Notes: a model not told the origin generated them from the sequence alone. Positions 1 through 11,445 are shown, numbered from the stretch's first letter. The stretch is 64,000 bases of DNA from Aspidapion aeneum (GCA_963576565.1 OY755047.1:8092931-8156930); one strand, 5' to 3'. A program made the numbers and translations.

Positions 1-245
1 TTTAACAAATCTATTAATTATTTGAAGAAGCATAAGATTACAGAATTATTTTTAAAAAATGGTGCTTTTCCAGACATTAATAAAAAGCTTACGAGGGTTT
101 AAAGGTGGGATTTTGGATAATTTGAGAAAAAAAAATCATATCTCTTTAGCCGTGACTCTTAGGACCCAAGTTCCAATTGACCAAGCAGTATTCTGAGGAC
201 TCCCATAAGGACGAAACAGTTAACTGTCAACACTTATTAGGTGTC
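1..245. repeat. Composite of two dispersed repeat fragments
   Basis: Bases 1 to about 172 closely match 36057-36235, one arm of the fold-back element described at 35.2-36.3 kb. The next ~70 bases (beginning CCAAGCAGTATTCTGAGGAC) match, in inverted orientation, the part of the ~470-500 bp satellite-like monomer seen near 13850-13920. Two unrelated repeats are therefore joined here. No coding potential is seen. Confidence 0.7.
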
Positions 246-1399
246 CATTATTTTTTTGGGGAAAAATATTCTAGCAAGGTATCAATCACTTTACCTTAGT
301 GGCCAATAATTAATTTCGTAAAGACCTAAATCTGTATGAAAATCTGATCCTAAACCATCAAAAAACTAGAGTGTATTTAAAAACTTTAATCTATTCCTTA
401 GCTTAGATGCACAAGCTATTTTTATTTTATAAAATTTTATAGTGTTTTTTTGTCACCTTTAAGCTTAAAAAAGCTGTAAAAACTTTCTTAAAAGTAGTTT
501 TAGGCAAAAAATGAGTGACAGCATTCGAAAAAGAGATAAAAGTTTTATACCTCCTAAAAATTTCATAACAATTGGATGGTCTAGATATAAATTTTTAAAT
601 TTAGCAAAAATTGCTAAAAATACCCAATTTTTCACAAATTCAGCCAATTTTGATGATAAAAATTTTAGTGGACACCAAAAAAATATCCTTAAAAATGAGT
701 ATAGATAAACCATTAGGCTTTCTATGAATAGTTTAATTAAAAAAAAAAAAAACAAATTGTGTGCTTAAGACCACACGGCAGAAGTATAAACTTCAACAAG
801 GCGAAATTAATAATACTGGCCTTCATCTGCATCATCATATCGCTCGCTGAATGTTCCTCTCACAGTTTGTTGACTCGAGCCGACTTTATCCGAATGAGCG
901 TTACATAGCCGAGCCTGACGGCTCAGTTCAATTCACTACCCACAAAAACTGCTAAACGCGCCTAAAGAAGCTTAAAAAAAAAATCAACTTTCTTGACTGT
1001 TTTAAATCAACTACAATTTGTGAGGCATTCTGACACATTTTTAAATTTCTTTGGTCAAATAAAATCTAGTATACCTGATCCCCACAACAACCGTCTCAAA
1101 ATACAAAACTAAAAACCTTTTCAAACTAAAACTGCAAGGGGGAATGGGTAGAGGTTATAACAATGATATTTGCTGTCTTTATTTGTTACAGACAAAGAAG
1201 ACAGAGACAGAAAAAAAATCCTGTTTTGTTAAGTGGGTTTCAACCATAGATTCTTGGTAAAATGCTGGGTTTAAATATGTGGGTAAACTTATGGTGTGAT
1301 GGGTCAGCTTTTTTCTTTTTTTTTCTCGACGTTTCTTGTGTTATCATCACGGATCACCCAACAAACCTGTGTTATCATGTAGGTAACACTATTTTTACC
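246..1399. other. Unannotated AT-rich stretch
   Basis: No exon, RNA gene or clear repeat boundary was recognised. The short reading frames at 465-755 on both strands are AT-rich, overlap each other, and lack codon structure or a recognisable motif. The last exons of the minus-strand gene could lie here or beyond the left edge, but no acceptor-plus-open-frame of the right phase was found. Confidence 0.4.
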
Positions 1400-1401
1400 T
1401 T

Positions 1402-2345
1402 CCTAGCCCAGCAGTGGCTAGAGAAGGTATTCTTTTCGACGAAAAATTTTTAGCTCACACATATACTATACTATAGTAGTGTGAGCTATGGTGATCCTAA
1501 TTTTTTCGAGAAAAAAAAAGTTGCTCCGATTTCAAAATTTTTTATATATCTTTGCGTTTCAGATGATTTTGAAACTTTTTTGTTGCGCCGTCTGTCTGTC
1601 TGTCTGTATGTCTGTCTGTCTGTCTGTCTGTCTGTATGTCTGTCTGTAACGACCAATGCGCATAACTCAAAAACCGCTTGGCCGATTTTAATGAAATTTG
1701 GTACCTAGGCTGGGTCTTGGGTCGAGATGGTCCCATTTAAAAATGAACAAAATTCACCGAACACAAACCGAATAAAAGGGTGGGGGTAGATTTCAAAAAT
1801 TAGAGTTTATGTGAAAATATGGCGTGTGTGATATCAAACGAAAGGTAATTGAGTCTGCAGTTAAACAAAATACATTTTAATTTATTTTAAAAAAAGGGTG
1901 GGGGTATATTTTAAAAATTAGAGTTAAAGTGAAAATATGGTGTGTGTGATATCAAACGAAAGGTAATTGAGTCCGGAGTTTAACAAAATACATTTTAGTT
2001 TTTGTTTTTTTAAAGGGTGGGGGTAGATTTCAAAAATTTGAGTTTAAGTCAAAACATGACTTGTGTGGTATCAAACAAAAGGTAATTTAGTCTGGAGTTG
2101 AATAAAATATATTTCAGTTTTTAGTTATATTAGCTCACATGTACACTATAACTATAGTACCTAGTGTGAGCTTAGGGGCCCATATATTGGCAGAGTATTT
2201 TTTCAGATAACGCCGAAAATGTTTTTTGGTTATATTTTCCTTAGCAATAATGTCATGATGTCTGTCTATGTCTGTATGTCTGTCCGTAACACGATAGCTC
2301 CTAAACCGTTAAACCGATTTTCATAAAAATTTCAGGTAAAATAGT
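1402..2345 (+). mobile_element. Dispersed element with nested hairpin-bounded repeat
   Basis: Outer sequence 1402-1452 (ACCTTCCTAGCCCAGCAGTG...) and 2175-2345 (TGTCTGT-rich, then ACACGATAGCTCCTAAACCG) match, in inverted orientation, 34820-34993 and 13360-13425. Inside it, 1453-2173 is bounded at each end by its own hairpin built from AGCTCACAC...GTGTGAGCT, and begins with a CTGT-rich microsatellite (1590-1645). The internal sequence repeats a ~110 bp subunit three times around ATATCAAACGAAAGGTAATT. No transposase frame is present, so this is non-autonomous. Class not assigned. Confidence 0.6.
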
Positions 2346-3685
2346 GTTCGACACTCTAACGACCTGATTAGATTTTGGTCAAAGTCCACTGATGCTAATG
2401 ACAGTTTTTTGACAATTAAAATTTTTTAAAAATGCTAACTTTTTAATGGAGCATCACATTAATATACAGTTTTCGAAATATAGTAGACTATATTTATATT
2501 AATAATCTATATCTTGAAACAAAATAGGAAAAATTAAAAAAAAACCTTTCATTTTGAAATGGGTACTTATTGAAAAACTTGGCTATAGGTATAGTTTTTG
2601 CAAAGGTTAAAGCCGACCATCGGCATATCCTTTAAAGAAAGTGACATGGGCGGCGGTAAATAAACTCATGAAAATTATTTCATTTAATTATGGCGTAAAC
2701 TAAAGAAATAAAAATAGATAATAAAACTTTCTATTCCTACACCTACAGAAACGATACTAATTTATTTTCTAACTCTGCATACTGCTGACTAAAGGGGTTC
2801 CGAAAACCACACCCGAAAGCAATGAAAAGCGCATCGGAAAAAAATCTGCCAATCAGGTGCCGTCTATCCACCTGTGCTGGGTCGGTCAGAAAACAAATAC
2901 TTTGTGCTCGGACCGCAAAGAGCCGCGCCTTTTCTCTGTTGGTAGGGTTGAAATTATACCAGGAAGATTTTATATGAATTTGGATAACTTTTGAAGGGCA
3001 GATTGAAGCAAAATTTTATGAAATCAAATCGTATTAGGAGCATTTTGGGTGACTTTGCAAAAACTATACTTTGGTTTTTTTTACATGAAATATTATCATT
3101 TTTCTTTCTATTCGATTTTTAAAATCAGGGTAAAATTCCCAATTAAATGAAAACATCAATATTTAATTTTTTAAATTTTTTTATTGTTTTTAAAATTTTT
3201 ATATTTTAATTCGCTCTTTTTTAAAATAAATTAATCATTTTAGAATATTTTAAAGCCAGTAATATGTTATATCTCAAAAACTACAACTGACAGATCAAAT
3301 TCAATTTGACATTTTCTTTATAAAAAAAGCTGTATACAAAAGCAATTTGCACCAAAATAAAGTTTATAGAAATAAAAATAAATGCAGACTTTCCGAACAC
3401 TCCACGTAGCTTAAAAACAGCCTACTACATCAAAATGCGGTTTTTAACTTTAATATTTTCTTGAAAATCAAACCTGGCAAGTGTGGGGGTAGTTTTCCCC
3501 CTAGAAATACCTAAAATTTCAAACTTTTGATAGGAAACGCTGATGGAATAAAACTAACCTATATGTTATGAGCCCGAATTTCGTAAAAAAAATAATGCCG
3601 AAAACTGCACATCGATATCTTGAACTACTGGTGGTTTTCAATTTGGCACATTTTCGACCCACCCCCGTAACTTGTTTATTTATGA
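2346..3685. other. AT-rich stretch without recognised gene
   Basis: Mostly AT-rich sequence. The part at 3240-3330 resembles, loosely, the tandem unit at 4374-4817 (both contain an ATATCTCAAAAACTA phrase followed by ACAGATCAAATTCAA). A slightly GC-richer patch at 2770-2950 has no recognisable RNA or coding structure. Confidence 0.4.
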
Positions 3686-3687
3686 TT

Positions 3688-4275
3688 ATTAGCTCACACT
3701 ACTACTATAAGTAGTGTGAGCTATGGTGATCCTAATTTTTTCGAGAAAAAAAAAATTGCTTCGATTTCAAAAATTTTTATATATCTTTGCGTTTCAGATG
3801 ATTTTGAAACTTTTTTGTTTTGCTGTCTGTCTGTCTGTCTGTCTGTATGTCTGTCTGTCTGTATGTCTGTCTGTAACGACCAACCCGCATAACTCAAAAA
3901 CCGCTTGTCCGATTTTAGTGAAATTTGGTACCTAAGTTGGGTCTTGGGCCGTGATGGTCCCATTTAAAAATGAACAAAATCCACCGAACGCAAGCCAAAT
4001 AAAAGGGTGGGGGTAGATTCCACAAATTAGAGTTTATGTGAAAATATGGCGTGTGTGATATCAAACGAAAGGTAATTAAGTCTGGAGTTAAACAAAATAC
4101 ATTTTAGTTTTTTTCAAAAGGGTGGGGGGTAGATTAAAAAAATTTGAGTTTAAGTCAAAACATGGCTTGTGTGGTATCAAACGAAAGGTAATTGAGTCTG
4201 GAGTTGAATAAAATATATTTCAGTTTTTGATTATATTAGCTCACACTATAACTATAGTACCTAGTGTGAGCTTAG
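3688..4275 (+). mobile_element. Second copy of hairpin-bounded repeat
   Basis: Same family as 1453-2173. The left hairpin AGCTCACACTAC...GTAGTGTGAGCT is at 3691-3722 and the right hairpin at 4237-4272. The CTGT microsatellite (3823-3875) is shared, and so is the following stretch ending in the TGGTCCCATTTAAAAATG phrase. It is shorter than the first copy because it carries two rather than three of the internal ~110 bp subunits. No coding capacity. Confidence 0.65.
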
Positions 4276-4373
4276 GTGCCCATAGATTGGCAGAGTATTT
4301 TTTATTTCTGTAAAAACATTCTTAAGGCACTTTTTTAAGAGGAATTCAACTGTCTAATAAAATTTTATCTGTC

Positions 4374-4817
4374 ACTTTTAGTTTTTGAGATATCACATAA
4401 AATTGTTTTTTTTTTATTTAGGGATCCCTTTATTTTAAAATAAAGGGGGTAATTCAAAAATAACAATATAAAAAACAATAAAAAAATAAAAAGTTAAATA
4501 TTGAGTGTGATACATCATTTTAAAAGAAATTTCCATAAGAAAAATACAAACTTTTTATAATATCTCAAAAACTAACAGTGACAGATCAAATTCAACTTTT
4601 AGTTTTTGAGATATCACATAAAATTGTTTTTTTTATTTAGGGACCCCTTTATTTTAAAATAAAGGGGGTAATTCAAAAATAACAATATAAAAAACAATAA
4701 AAAAAATAAAAAGTTAAATATTGAGTGTGATACATCATTTTAAAAGAAATTTTCATAAGAAAAATACAAACTTTTTATAATATCTCAAAAACTAACAGTG
4801 ACAGATCAAATTCAACT
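4374..4817. repeat. Two tandem copies of a 221 bp unit
   Basis: 4374-4594 and 4595-4817 are nearly identical direct repeats (period 221). Each contains TTTAGTTTTTGAGATATCAC, a CCCTTTATTTTAAAATAAAG self-complementary stretch, and an ATATCTCAAAAACTAACAGT end. It sits downstream of the last visible coding exon and is probably intronic. Confidence 0.75.
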
Positions 4818-4973
4818 TGAAACGAATTTCGGATTCATAGCATGCAGGCTAGTTTTTTTAAGCTCCTCTAGAAGTGCCAAATTTGGACCACCCCGTACAA
4901 CAGACAATTAAAAAACCATTTTAACAAGGTTGGCCACTTGTCCCCCTTTTTCCATTTTACAGGCATTACTTAC

Positions 4974-5224
4974 CGGTGTTACTAGCAGTCACAGACGGGG
5001 CGGGACTAGAACTGGGCGGGACCACCCCGCCTAAGGGCGTGACCGATTTGGGCGGGATTGAATGCGTGCTGTCCGTGCTGGCAGGTCGAGGAGGCAGCGA
5101 CGTAGCGCCATCTAGCGACACCGCTGTGACGCTCAGATCCGGAAGGTTCTCGGTCAAGATGGCTGACGTCTGGTTGGTGAGGTTTGTTGGACTTTGGGAG
5201 CTGGTAAGAGAAACCGGAGTACTC
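4974..5224 (-). CDS. Exon 14 (last visible) of low-complexity nuclear protein gene
   Basis: Read on the minus strand. The acceptor ...TTTCTACAG precedes the exon and the donor GTAAGT follows at 4973-4968. 251 nt, entering with two bases of an Arg codon from exon 13 and leaving after the first base of a Gly codon. It encodes roughly residues 1303-1386 of the visible protein, a Ser/Thr/Pro-rich disordered segment (STPVSLTSSQSPTNL at the start, PPSSSPAPSVTAS near the end). No domain is present. The following exon, which must start with two bases completing Gly, was not found between 1 and 4967, so the gene continues outside the window. The CDS carries GCGCCATCT on the plus strand near 5106, also seen in satellite monomers. 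Confidence 0.8.
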
Positions 5225-5608
5225 CTGTAGAAAAAAAAGGTTTTCAATATTTATATTTTTATATTAATTTTTTGATTATTTGTTAAAAAAATTAAAAACT
5301 GTTTTTTTAATTTCATTTTCAATTTTTTATAAGTTAAAAATCATAATCAGCGACTTGAAACACCACAGAGTTTCAAATTTGATACAAACCGATTAATAAA
5401 CGGGAAAGTCCGCCATTTTGGATCCACCATTTTGAATTGTAATGAAAAGTATAAGTCGGAAATCATTATCAGCTAGTTAAAACACCGCCAAGTTCCATAT
5501 TTAATACATATTTATAAATAAAAAGTCAAGGATGACAGAGAAAAAAAAGTTTTAAAAAGACACAGAAAGAAAAAGAAAATATTAAAGAGTTTTAGCAATT
5601 TCTCTTAC
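5225..5608 (-). other. Intron 13 with CCGCCATTTT repeat fragment
   Basis: 384 bp intron. Bases 5340-5520 belong to the same dispersed family that forms the large intron 2 array: AGTCCGCCATTTTGGATCCA occurs at about 5407. The rest is AT-rich. Confidence 0.6.
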
Positions 5609-5935
5609 CTATACGCAGCGGTATTGACTAGCGTCGTAATAGTAGTAGCAGCGTTAGCTATAAGTGGGCTGGGCTCACTCACTCTGGCCAATTGGGGCTG
5701 ACTTTGACTCAAATTCGTCGCGCTAGGCACGCCCATTGATCCTATGCTGCCGGGTCCCGCCCCTAAAGGCCCTGGAGACATGCGCATAGCACCCAAAGGA
5801 CTTGGTGCAGTTCCCACGCCCCCTGGAGGGGTGGGGCATAGTTCCACTCGGCGTTTCTTGATTTCGAGACTCACTGGTGAACCCAGAGAGGGGGTACTGC
5901 TCTTGCGTTTTGGGGAAAACGAGCCAGGTTCTTGT
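5609..5935 (-). CDS. Exon 13 of low-complexity nuclear protein gene
   Basis: 327 nt between acceptor ...TTTTTCAG and donor GTAAGA. Splicing onto exon 12 rebuilds an Arg codon. It encodes about residues 1194-1302. A basic patch with SPKRKS and a second with IKKRRVE look like nuclear localisation signals. These are followed by repeated Pro/Gly phrases (TPPGGVG, MSPGPLGAGPGS) and a Ser/Gln and Thr-rich end (ANAATTITTLVNTA). It is probably a disordered tail. The splice phase and continued open frame in both directions make the exon firm. Function is inferred only from composition. Confidence 0.85.
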
Positions 5936-6064
5936 CTGAAAAAGAGAGAAAAAAAAACTCTATAGTAGGTATGTTTAAGAGCAAAACAAAACCATATAAA
6001 CACACAAAAATCTAATAATTGAATCTCTATACAATACAGTTTATGTTAGTTCTTGGTAACGTAC

Positions 6065-6274
6065 CTATTACTGCTCACGCCCAAATCTAGGGGTTGGGTC
6101 TGGACTTGCCCCGCCCCCTGCTGTAAGCTGGGAGAAATGCTGAAGCTGGGTTGGCCTCGAGGGAGGGGCACGCTGGTTGAAATGGGCGGAGACGCTCCCG
6201 GCTGATTCATCAGTTTGACGCTGAGACTGCCCCCTGGTGGTATCGAGCCGGGTTGGTATCTTGGATCAGAATAC
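6065..6274 (-). CDS. Exon 12 with PLDLG motif
   Basis: 210 nt, acceptor ...TTCTTTAG, donor GTACGT. It enters by completing an Arg codon and leaves with two bases of Arg. It encodes about residues 1124-1193: YSDPRYQPGSIPPGG, then a Pro/Ser-rich part, then TQPLDLGVSSNR. PLDLG is one residue away from PLDLS, the docking motif for the co-repressor CtBP. Whether it binds CtBP is inference. Only 129 bp of intron separate it from exon 13. Confidence 0.85.
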
Positions 6275-6592
6275 CTAAAGAAGAAAGTTTTGTAATAATT
6301 TAGCATAACAAAAACATTTCATGTAAAAAAAAGCCCAGGATGCGAAAATGGTATTCTGTAAAAAGAATTGAGATAAAAGGAAAGCCAAGTTATCCAATAC
6401 AAATTTCAAAATGAAAGGTTTTTACTGGTTTGCAAATGTTTTTTAAAAACAGGTGCTTTGCAAACCACCTAAAATACCTCAAAAAATTCTATATATATTT
6501 TAATTATGCATCCCTAGTCCTAGATCTTTAAGAACAGAAAAAATTCTTTAAAAAAAGTGTTATAAAAAAAAGATTTTTGCTAAAATACTGAC
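6275..6592 (-). other. Intron 11
   Basis: 318 bp of AT-rich sequence between exons 11 and 12. No repeat family or RNA gene was recognised. Confidence 0.6.
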
Positions 6593-6723
6593 CTATCTAA
6601 CGGCGCAGTAGAAACTTTGGAACTGTGCGCTGGTGGAGGGCACGTGACTGTAGATGGCGCCCCTGTCATGACTCCTGGCGGTGGATGATGTAAGGAAACT
6701 TGTTGGTATGGGGAGGAGCTTAC
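6593..6723 (-). CDS. Exon 11 of low-complexity nuclear protein gene
   Basis: 131 nt. The acceptor ...TTGTCTTAG is followed directly by GTAAGC, read as Val-Ser because exon 10 ends on a codon boundary. The donor is GTCAGT. It encodes about residues 1081-1123 (SSSPYQQVSLHHPPPGVM, then CPPPAHSSKVSTAPLD), a Pro/Ser/His-rich linker. An alternative acceptor AG six bases further in would keep frame and drop two residues. Confidence 0.8.
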
Positions 6724-6767
6724 CTAAGACAAGAAAACAAAGCATGCTTTATAGAACGTACTTATAT

Positions 6768-6830
6768 CAGTGGCGGATCCAGCGGGGGGTCAGAGTGGCC
6801 CGGCCCCCCTCCCAGACATTTAACTTATTT
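6768..6830 (+). mobile_element. Truncated terminal repeat of hAT-like or similar DNA element
   Basis: CAGTGGCGGATCCAGCGGGG at 6768 begins like the CAGTGGCG-type termini common in insect DNA transposons and related to the termini at 35033. It is followed by G/C runs. No matching right end was found before the Penelope-like sequence, so this is a fragment or one end only. Confidence 0.45.
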
Positions 6831-7029
6831 TTTAGTTAGGCAGCATCACTTATTTAAAATTTGTTACAAATACTACATAATTTTTAAAAAATTTTCGCCT
6901 GCGGCGCCATACATTTTCTTTTTAGATAGATGTAATTTGACTTTGTCAAAATTAGGGTCAATTTTTATTTTTAATTTAAGTTTAAGAAAATTCTTGGGAT
7001 TTTGGATTCTCTTGCTACAAAACAAGGAG

Positions 7030-7780
7030 TTATAAGAAGTTTGCATTTAAGATCCGTAAATAATTGTAGTAATAATGAAGAATTAACCACCAAAATCTAC
7101 AACATTAAAAGGACTTAGAAAAGAATAGTTATTCCGAGAAATTAATAAACTCAACCATCTCTAAAATTAAAAACAAACCAAATGTAGGAAATTCTCAGAA
7201 TAATAATAACACAGACGAATAGGCACACTATAATATAAAAACAGTATTTTCATGGGGAAATACAAAAAGGAGCTTTGTAACTAAAATAAAACCAGAAAAT
7301 CCCTCAAATAATAAGGAATGTATTTACCAAATCCGGTGTGAGTGTGGTAAATCATATGTAGGTGAAACGAAACGCCCTCTTCAGGTTAGAGTAACTGAAC
7401 ATCTAAAAAGTACCCAATTAGGGGATATTGAAAAATCCGGTTTAGCGGATCATGCATGGTCAAATGACCACAGGATTCAGTGGTCAGAAGCTAAAGTTTT
7501 GCATAAGGAGTCACATTGGCGAAAATGAAAGTTTATTAAACGCAGTGATCATAATGCAGAATAAAGAAGTTTTTAGTCAACCAAGCACGGGTATACCCCA
7601 AACATATGGAAACCAGTCCTTAAGGAAAACAGGCATCTTAAGATTAAAAAGGGGGCGGGCCGTCACACCTGACTGCACACCAAGTAGTATAAGTAGTAGC
7701 CTAGAGGCTATATTGTTTAGTTTACACTTGAAAACGGTAAGAGATACTTACTAACCGAAACGTCGTGTTTAAATAAAGAC
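7030..7780 (+). mobile_element. Penelope-like retroelement relic, GIY-YIG nuclease end
   Basis: Reading from 7262 on the plus strand gives a frame containing ECIYQIRCECGKSYVGETKR, the GIY-YIG nuclease signature of Penelope-like elements in its usual place at the protein C-terminus. It is followed by the conserved SGLADHAW and SHWRKRK-type region. The frame ends at a stop near 7527 and continues, shifted, in the 7452-7754 reading frame with the usual FSQPS...W phrase, so the copy is dead. The reverse transcriptase part is not visible. It fills most of intron 10 in the orientation opposite to the host gene. Confidence 0.85.
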
Positions 7781-7937
7781 AATGAAAGTCCGATATTTTA
7801 TTTATATTTCTGGCTCTAGTGGTAGTTATTTTTTTTTGACAAACCTTATCAGAAAAAATTACTTTTAGCAAAAAAAAACTAAAAATTAAAAAAAAAAAAA
7901 ATTTGTTAGTTTTTACAGTGGTACTTCTAGTACTTAC

Positions 7938-8137
7938 CGTCGACCCCATCATAGGTTTATTCAACGGCATGGGCACATCGTGTGACCTCGAAACCGGTAC
8001 CACTGATACGACGCCACTGGTGGGTTTGCCGTAAAATTGGTGGGGGGCAGGCGACGAGACTTTTGGCTTGGAATTTGAAAGTGTTGGGGTACTGGTGTAC
8101 CCTGACATGGCTGTTGTTGATAGATAGGTTGGGTAAC
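7938..8137 (-). CDS. Exon 10 of low-complexity nuclear protein gene
   Basis: 200 nt, acceptor ...ATTGACAG, donor GTAAGT. It enters by completing a Gly codon and ends on a codon boundary. It encodes about residues 1014-1080: GYPTYLSTTAMSGYTSTPTL, then a Ser/Pro/Val-rich segment ending PMPLNKPMMGST. No recognised domain. Its intron borders and frame continuity with exons 9 and 11 support it. Confidence 0.85.
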
Positions 8138-8519
8138 CTGTCAATGATAAGATTAGTTAATATACAGTGTGATTGTTTATTGTGGAATACACTCCCTGCG
8201 ACAGTTTTCCCTGCATGTTACAACCTGAACCGTTTCAAAACCAACATACACCAACATTACCGCGCACTTGCCGCTTCTCGGGCGTGATAGGGATCTCCTT
8301 GCGAGTGCTCATAACCGTAAAAAAAAACTTACACCCAAATACCTTAAAGGATAAAACAGGGGTTCAAAAACTCGAAAATTGAAGCAATTTGGAAACAATG
8401 GCAAATAAAAATTCGCAGACTCAAATTTTCAAGAGCGCGTGCGTGTGCTGCTGTATGGATGGACGCCATATTTGCTGTTTTATTTATATTTTCTAGTGTT
8501 TTGCGTTTCACCCAATTTT

Positions 8520-10935
8520 CAAAACAAGGGTTTTTTGTTTCTCTCTCGTATTTTTCCGTGGCTAGCTCGAAAGCTTGACCTTACGGGGGTCCAAGATCTA
8601 ATGAACACCTAATAAGTGTTAAGTCTCCTCAGAACACTGTTTGGAAATTAGAAATTAAGTATACGGTTTTGTCTATCACCTTACATTTCTAGTAAGAAAA
8701 CAAAATCATGTATTCTGCAAGAAGCGCCATCTGACGAATTACGAGATAAACTAAAACAGCAACAGGCGAGTAAAACTTCTATATCATCGATCGATGAAAA
8801 TATCGATTGAAAGAGAGAATCCATGACGTGACACACAATGTCTTTTAGGTCAGATCAACGCTGATTGCATTTATTCCGCCATTAAGACGTCTGCGTCGCG
8901 TCTGTCAACGGAGTATAAACCAAAAAATAAAAAATTTTGTAACCGTAAATTAAAAATCAAACAAGTTTTCGTCGCTAAGCAGCGGGTAAAAACAAGGGTT
9001 TTTTGTTTCTCTCGTATTTTTCCGTGGGTAGCTCGAAAACTTGACCTTGCAGGGGTCCAAGATCTAATGGACACATAAGAAGTGTTAACAGTTTAATGTT
9101 TCGTTCTTATGGGACTCTTCAGAAAACTGCTTGGTCAATGTGACACCCTCCCTAAATTAATTATATAGTTTTGTCTCTCACCTTACGTTTTTAGTGAGAA
9201 AACAAAATCATGTACTCTGCAAGAAGCGCCATCTGACGAAATACGAGAGAAACTAAAACACAGCAGGCGAGTAAAACTGCTATATCATCGATCAATGAAA
9301 ATATCGATTGAAAGAGAGAATCCATGACGTGACACACATTGTCTTTTAGGTCAGATCAACGCTGATTGCATTTATTCCACCATTAAGACGTCTGCGTCGC
9401 GTCTGTCAACGGAGTTTAAACCAAAAAATAAAAAAATTTGTAACCGTAAATTAAAAATCAAACAAGTTTTCGTCGCTAAGCGGGTAAAAACAAGGGTTTT
9501 TTGTTCCTCTCGTATTTTTCCGTGGGTAGCTCAAAAAGTTGACCTTATAAGGGTCCAAGATCTATTGGACACCTAATAAGTGTTAACAGTTTAATGTTTC
9601 GTTCTTATGGGACTCTTCAGAACACTGCTTGGTCAATATGACACCCTTCCTAAATTAATTATACAGTTTTGTCTCTCACCTTACGTTTCTAGTGAGAAAA
9701 CAGAATCATGTACTCTACAAGAAGCGCCATCTGACGAAATACGAGAGAAACTAAAACGGCCACAGGCGAGTAAAACTGCTATATCATCGATCGATGAAAA
9801 TATCGATTGAAAGAGAGAATCCATGACGTGACACACAATGTCTTTTAGGTCAGATCAACGCTGATTGCATTTATTCCGCCATTAAGACGTCTGCGTCGCG
9901 TCTGTCAACGGAGTTTAAACCAAAAAATAAAAAAATTTGTAACCGTAAATTAAAAATTAAACAAGTTTTCGTCGCTAAGCAGCGGGTAAAAACAAGGGTT
10001 TTTTGTTCCTCTCGTATTTTTCCGTGGGTAGCTCAAAAAGTTGACCTTATAAGGGTCCAAGATCTATTGGACACCTAATAAGTGTTAACAGTTTAATGTT
10101 TCGTTCTTATGGGACTCTTCAGAACACTGCTTGGTCAATATGACACCCTTCCTAAATTAATTATACAGTTTTGTCTCTCACCTTACGTTTCTAGTGAGAA
10201 AACAGAATCATGTACTCTACAAGAAGCGCCATCTGACGAAATACGAGAGAAACTAAAACGGCCACAGGCGAGTAAAACTGCTATATCATCGATCGATGAA
10301 AATATCGATTGAAAGAGAGAATCCATGACGTGACACACAATGTCTTTTAGGTCAGATCAACGCTGATTGCATTTATTCCGCCATTAAGACGTCTGCGTCG
10401 CGTCTGTCAACGGAGTTTAAACCAAAAAATAAAAAAATTTGTAACCGTAAATTAAAAATTAAACAAGTTTTCGTCGCTAAGCAGCGGGTAAAGACAAGGG
10501 TTTTTTGTTTCTCTCGTATTTTTCCGTGGGTAGCTCAAAAAGTTGACCTTACAGGGGTCCAAGATTTAATGGACACCTAAGAAGTGTTAACAGTTTAATG
10601 TTTCGTTCTTATGGGACTCTTCAGAACACTACTTGGTCAATGTGACACCCTTGCTAAATTAAGTATACAGTTTTGTCTCACACCTTACGTTTCTAGTGAG
10701 AAAACAAAATCATGTACTCTGCAAGAAGCGCCATCTGACGAAATACGAGAGAAACTAAAACAGCAGCAGGCGAGTAAAACTGCTATATCATCGATCAATG
10801 AATATATCGATTGAAACAGAGAATCCATGACGTGACACACATTGTCTTTTAGGTCAGATCAACGCTAATTGCATTTATTCCGCCATTAAGACGTCTGCGT
10901 CGCGTCTGTCAACGGAGTTTAAAGCCAAGCTAGGC
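8520..10935 (+). repeat. 502 bp tandem satellite, five units
   Basis: Units begin near 8522, 8991, 9490, 9992 and 10494 with the phrase AGGGTTTTTTGTTTCTCTCG (first two and last) or a close variant. The period is 502 bp for the last three; the first unit is shorter. Units 3 and 4 are almost identical. The 67-codon frames at 9607, 10109 and 10611 simply recur with the unit and are not genes. Each unit carries GCGCCATCT (8724, 9226, 9724, 10226, 10728) and ATCGATCGATGAAAATATCG-type palindromic sequence. It lies in intron 9. Diverged single monomers occur at 13735, 14905, 18553 (as an inverted pair) and 44699. Confidence 0.9.
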
Positions 10936-11445
10936 GGGTAAAAATAAGTTTGTTTGATTTTTAATTTACGAGTACTAAATTTTATGTTTTTTTGATATTT
11001 GAAAATGCCATTATTAGGTATAAATCTAACAAGTTTTCATACGTAGCATCAATTTTCCGAAACGTCTAACATTTTCCTTTGCGAAACTTCTGATTCTTTT
11101 TGTATTTTTTTTATTGTAGCAAAGTTCTAGATAGTTTTCAACAGTAAGATTTGAAAACATGCTGGCCAATGCTTAATTTTTATCTAGCACTGCTGCAAAA
11201 GTTTTTTGGTTATTGATAAAACCCTAAACTGATCGGCAGTGCAAAAATTAATAAATAATTCAAATTGCTAGGCATAATATGCTGTTTGTCTACTTAATAA
11301 AATTGAAGCCATGTAACACACATAAGGCAAAATTCACAGAGTACGCGGGTGCAGAAATCTTTTGAGCTTCGGACTGACTAAACCAAGCATGTGATTTTGG
11401 GGACAATTTTGCTATTTACTTTTAAACCGGTAGGCAGACTTCTGA
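10936..11445. other. AT-rich intron sequence, nothing recognised
   Basis: Part of intron 9 between the satellite and a retrotransposon fragment. No coding, RNA or repeat identity was recognised. Confidence 0.4.

Noticed and set aside
465..755. 96-codon Phe/Leu-rich minus-strand frame
   Set aside because: AT-rich composition effect, overlapped by a frame on the opposite strand, no acceptor or donor of the correct phase for the gene's missing 3' exons.
2770..2960. GC-richer patch considered as a small RNA gene
   Set aside because: No cloverleaf, no box A/B pair and no snRNA-type stem could be drawn with confidence.
9607..10814. Three copies of a 67-codon frame beginning MGLFRTLL
   Set aside because: By-products of the 502 bp satellite; the other units have the frame broken.
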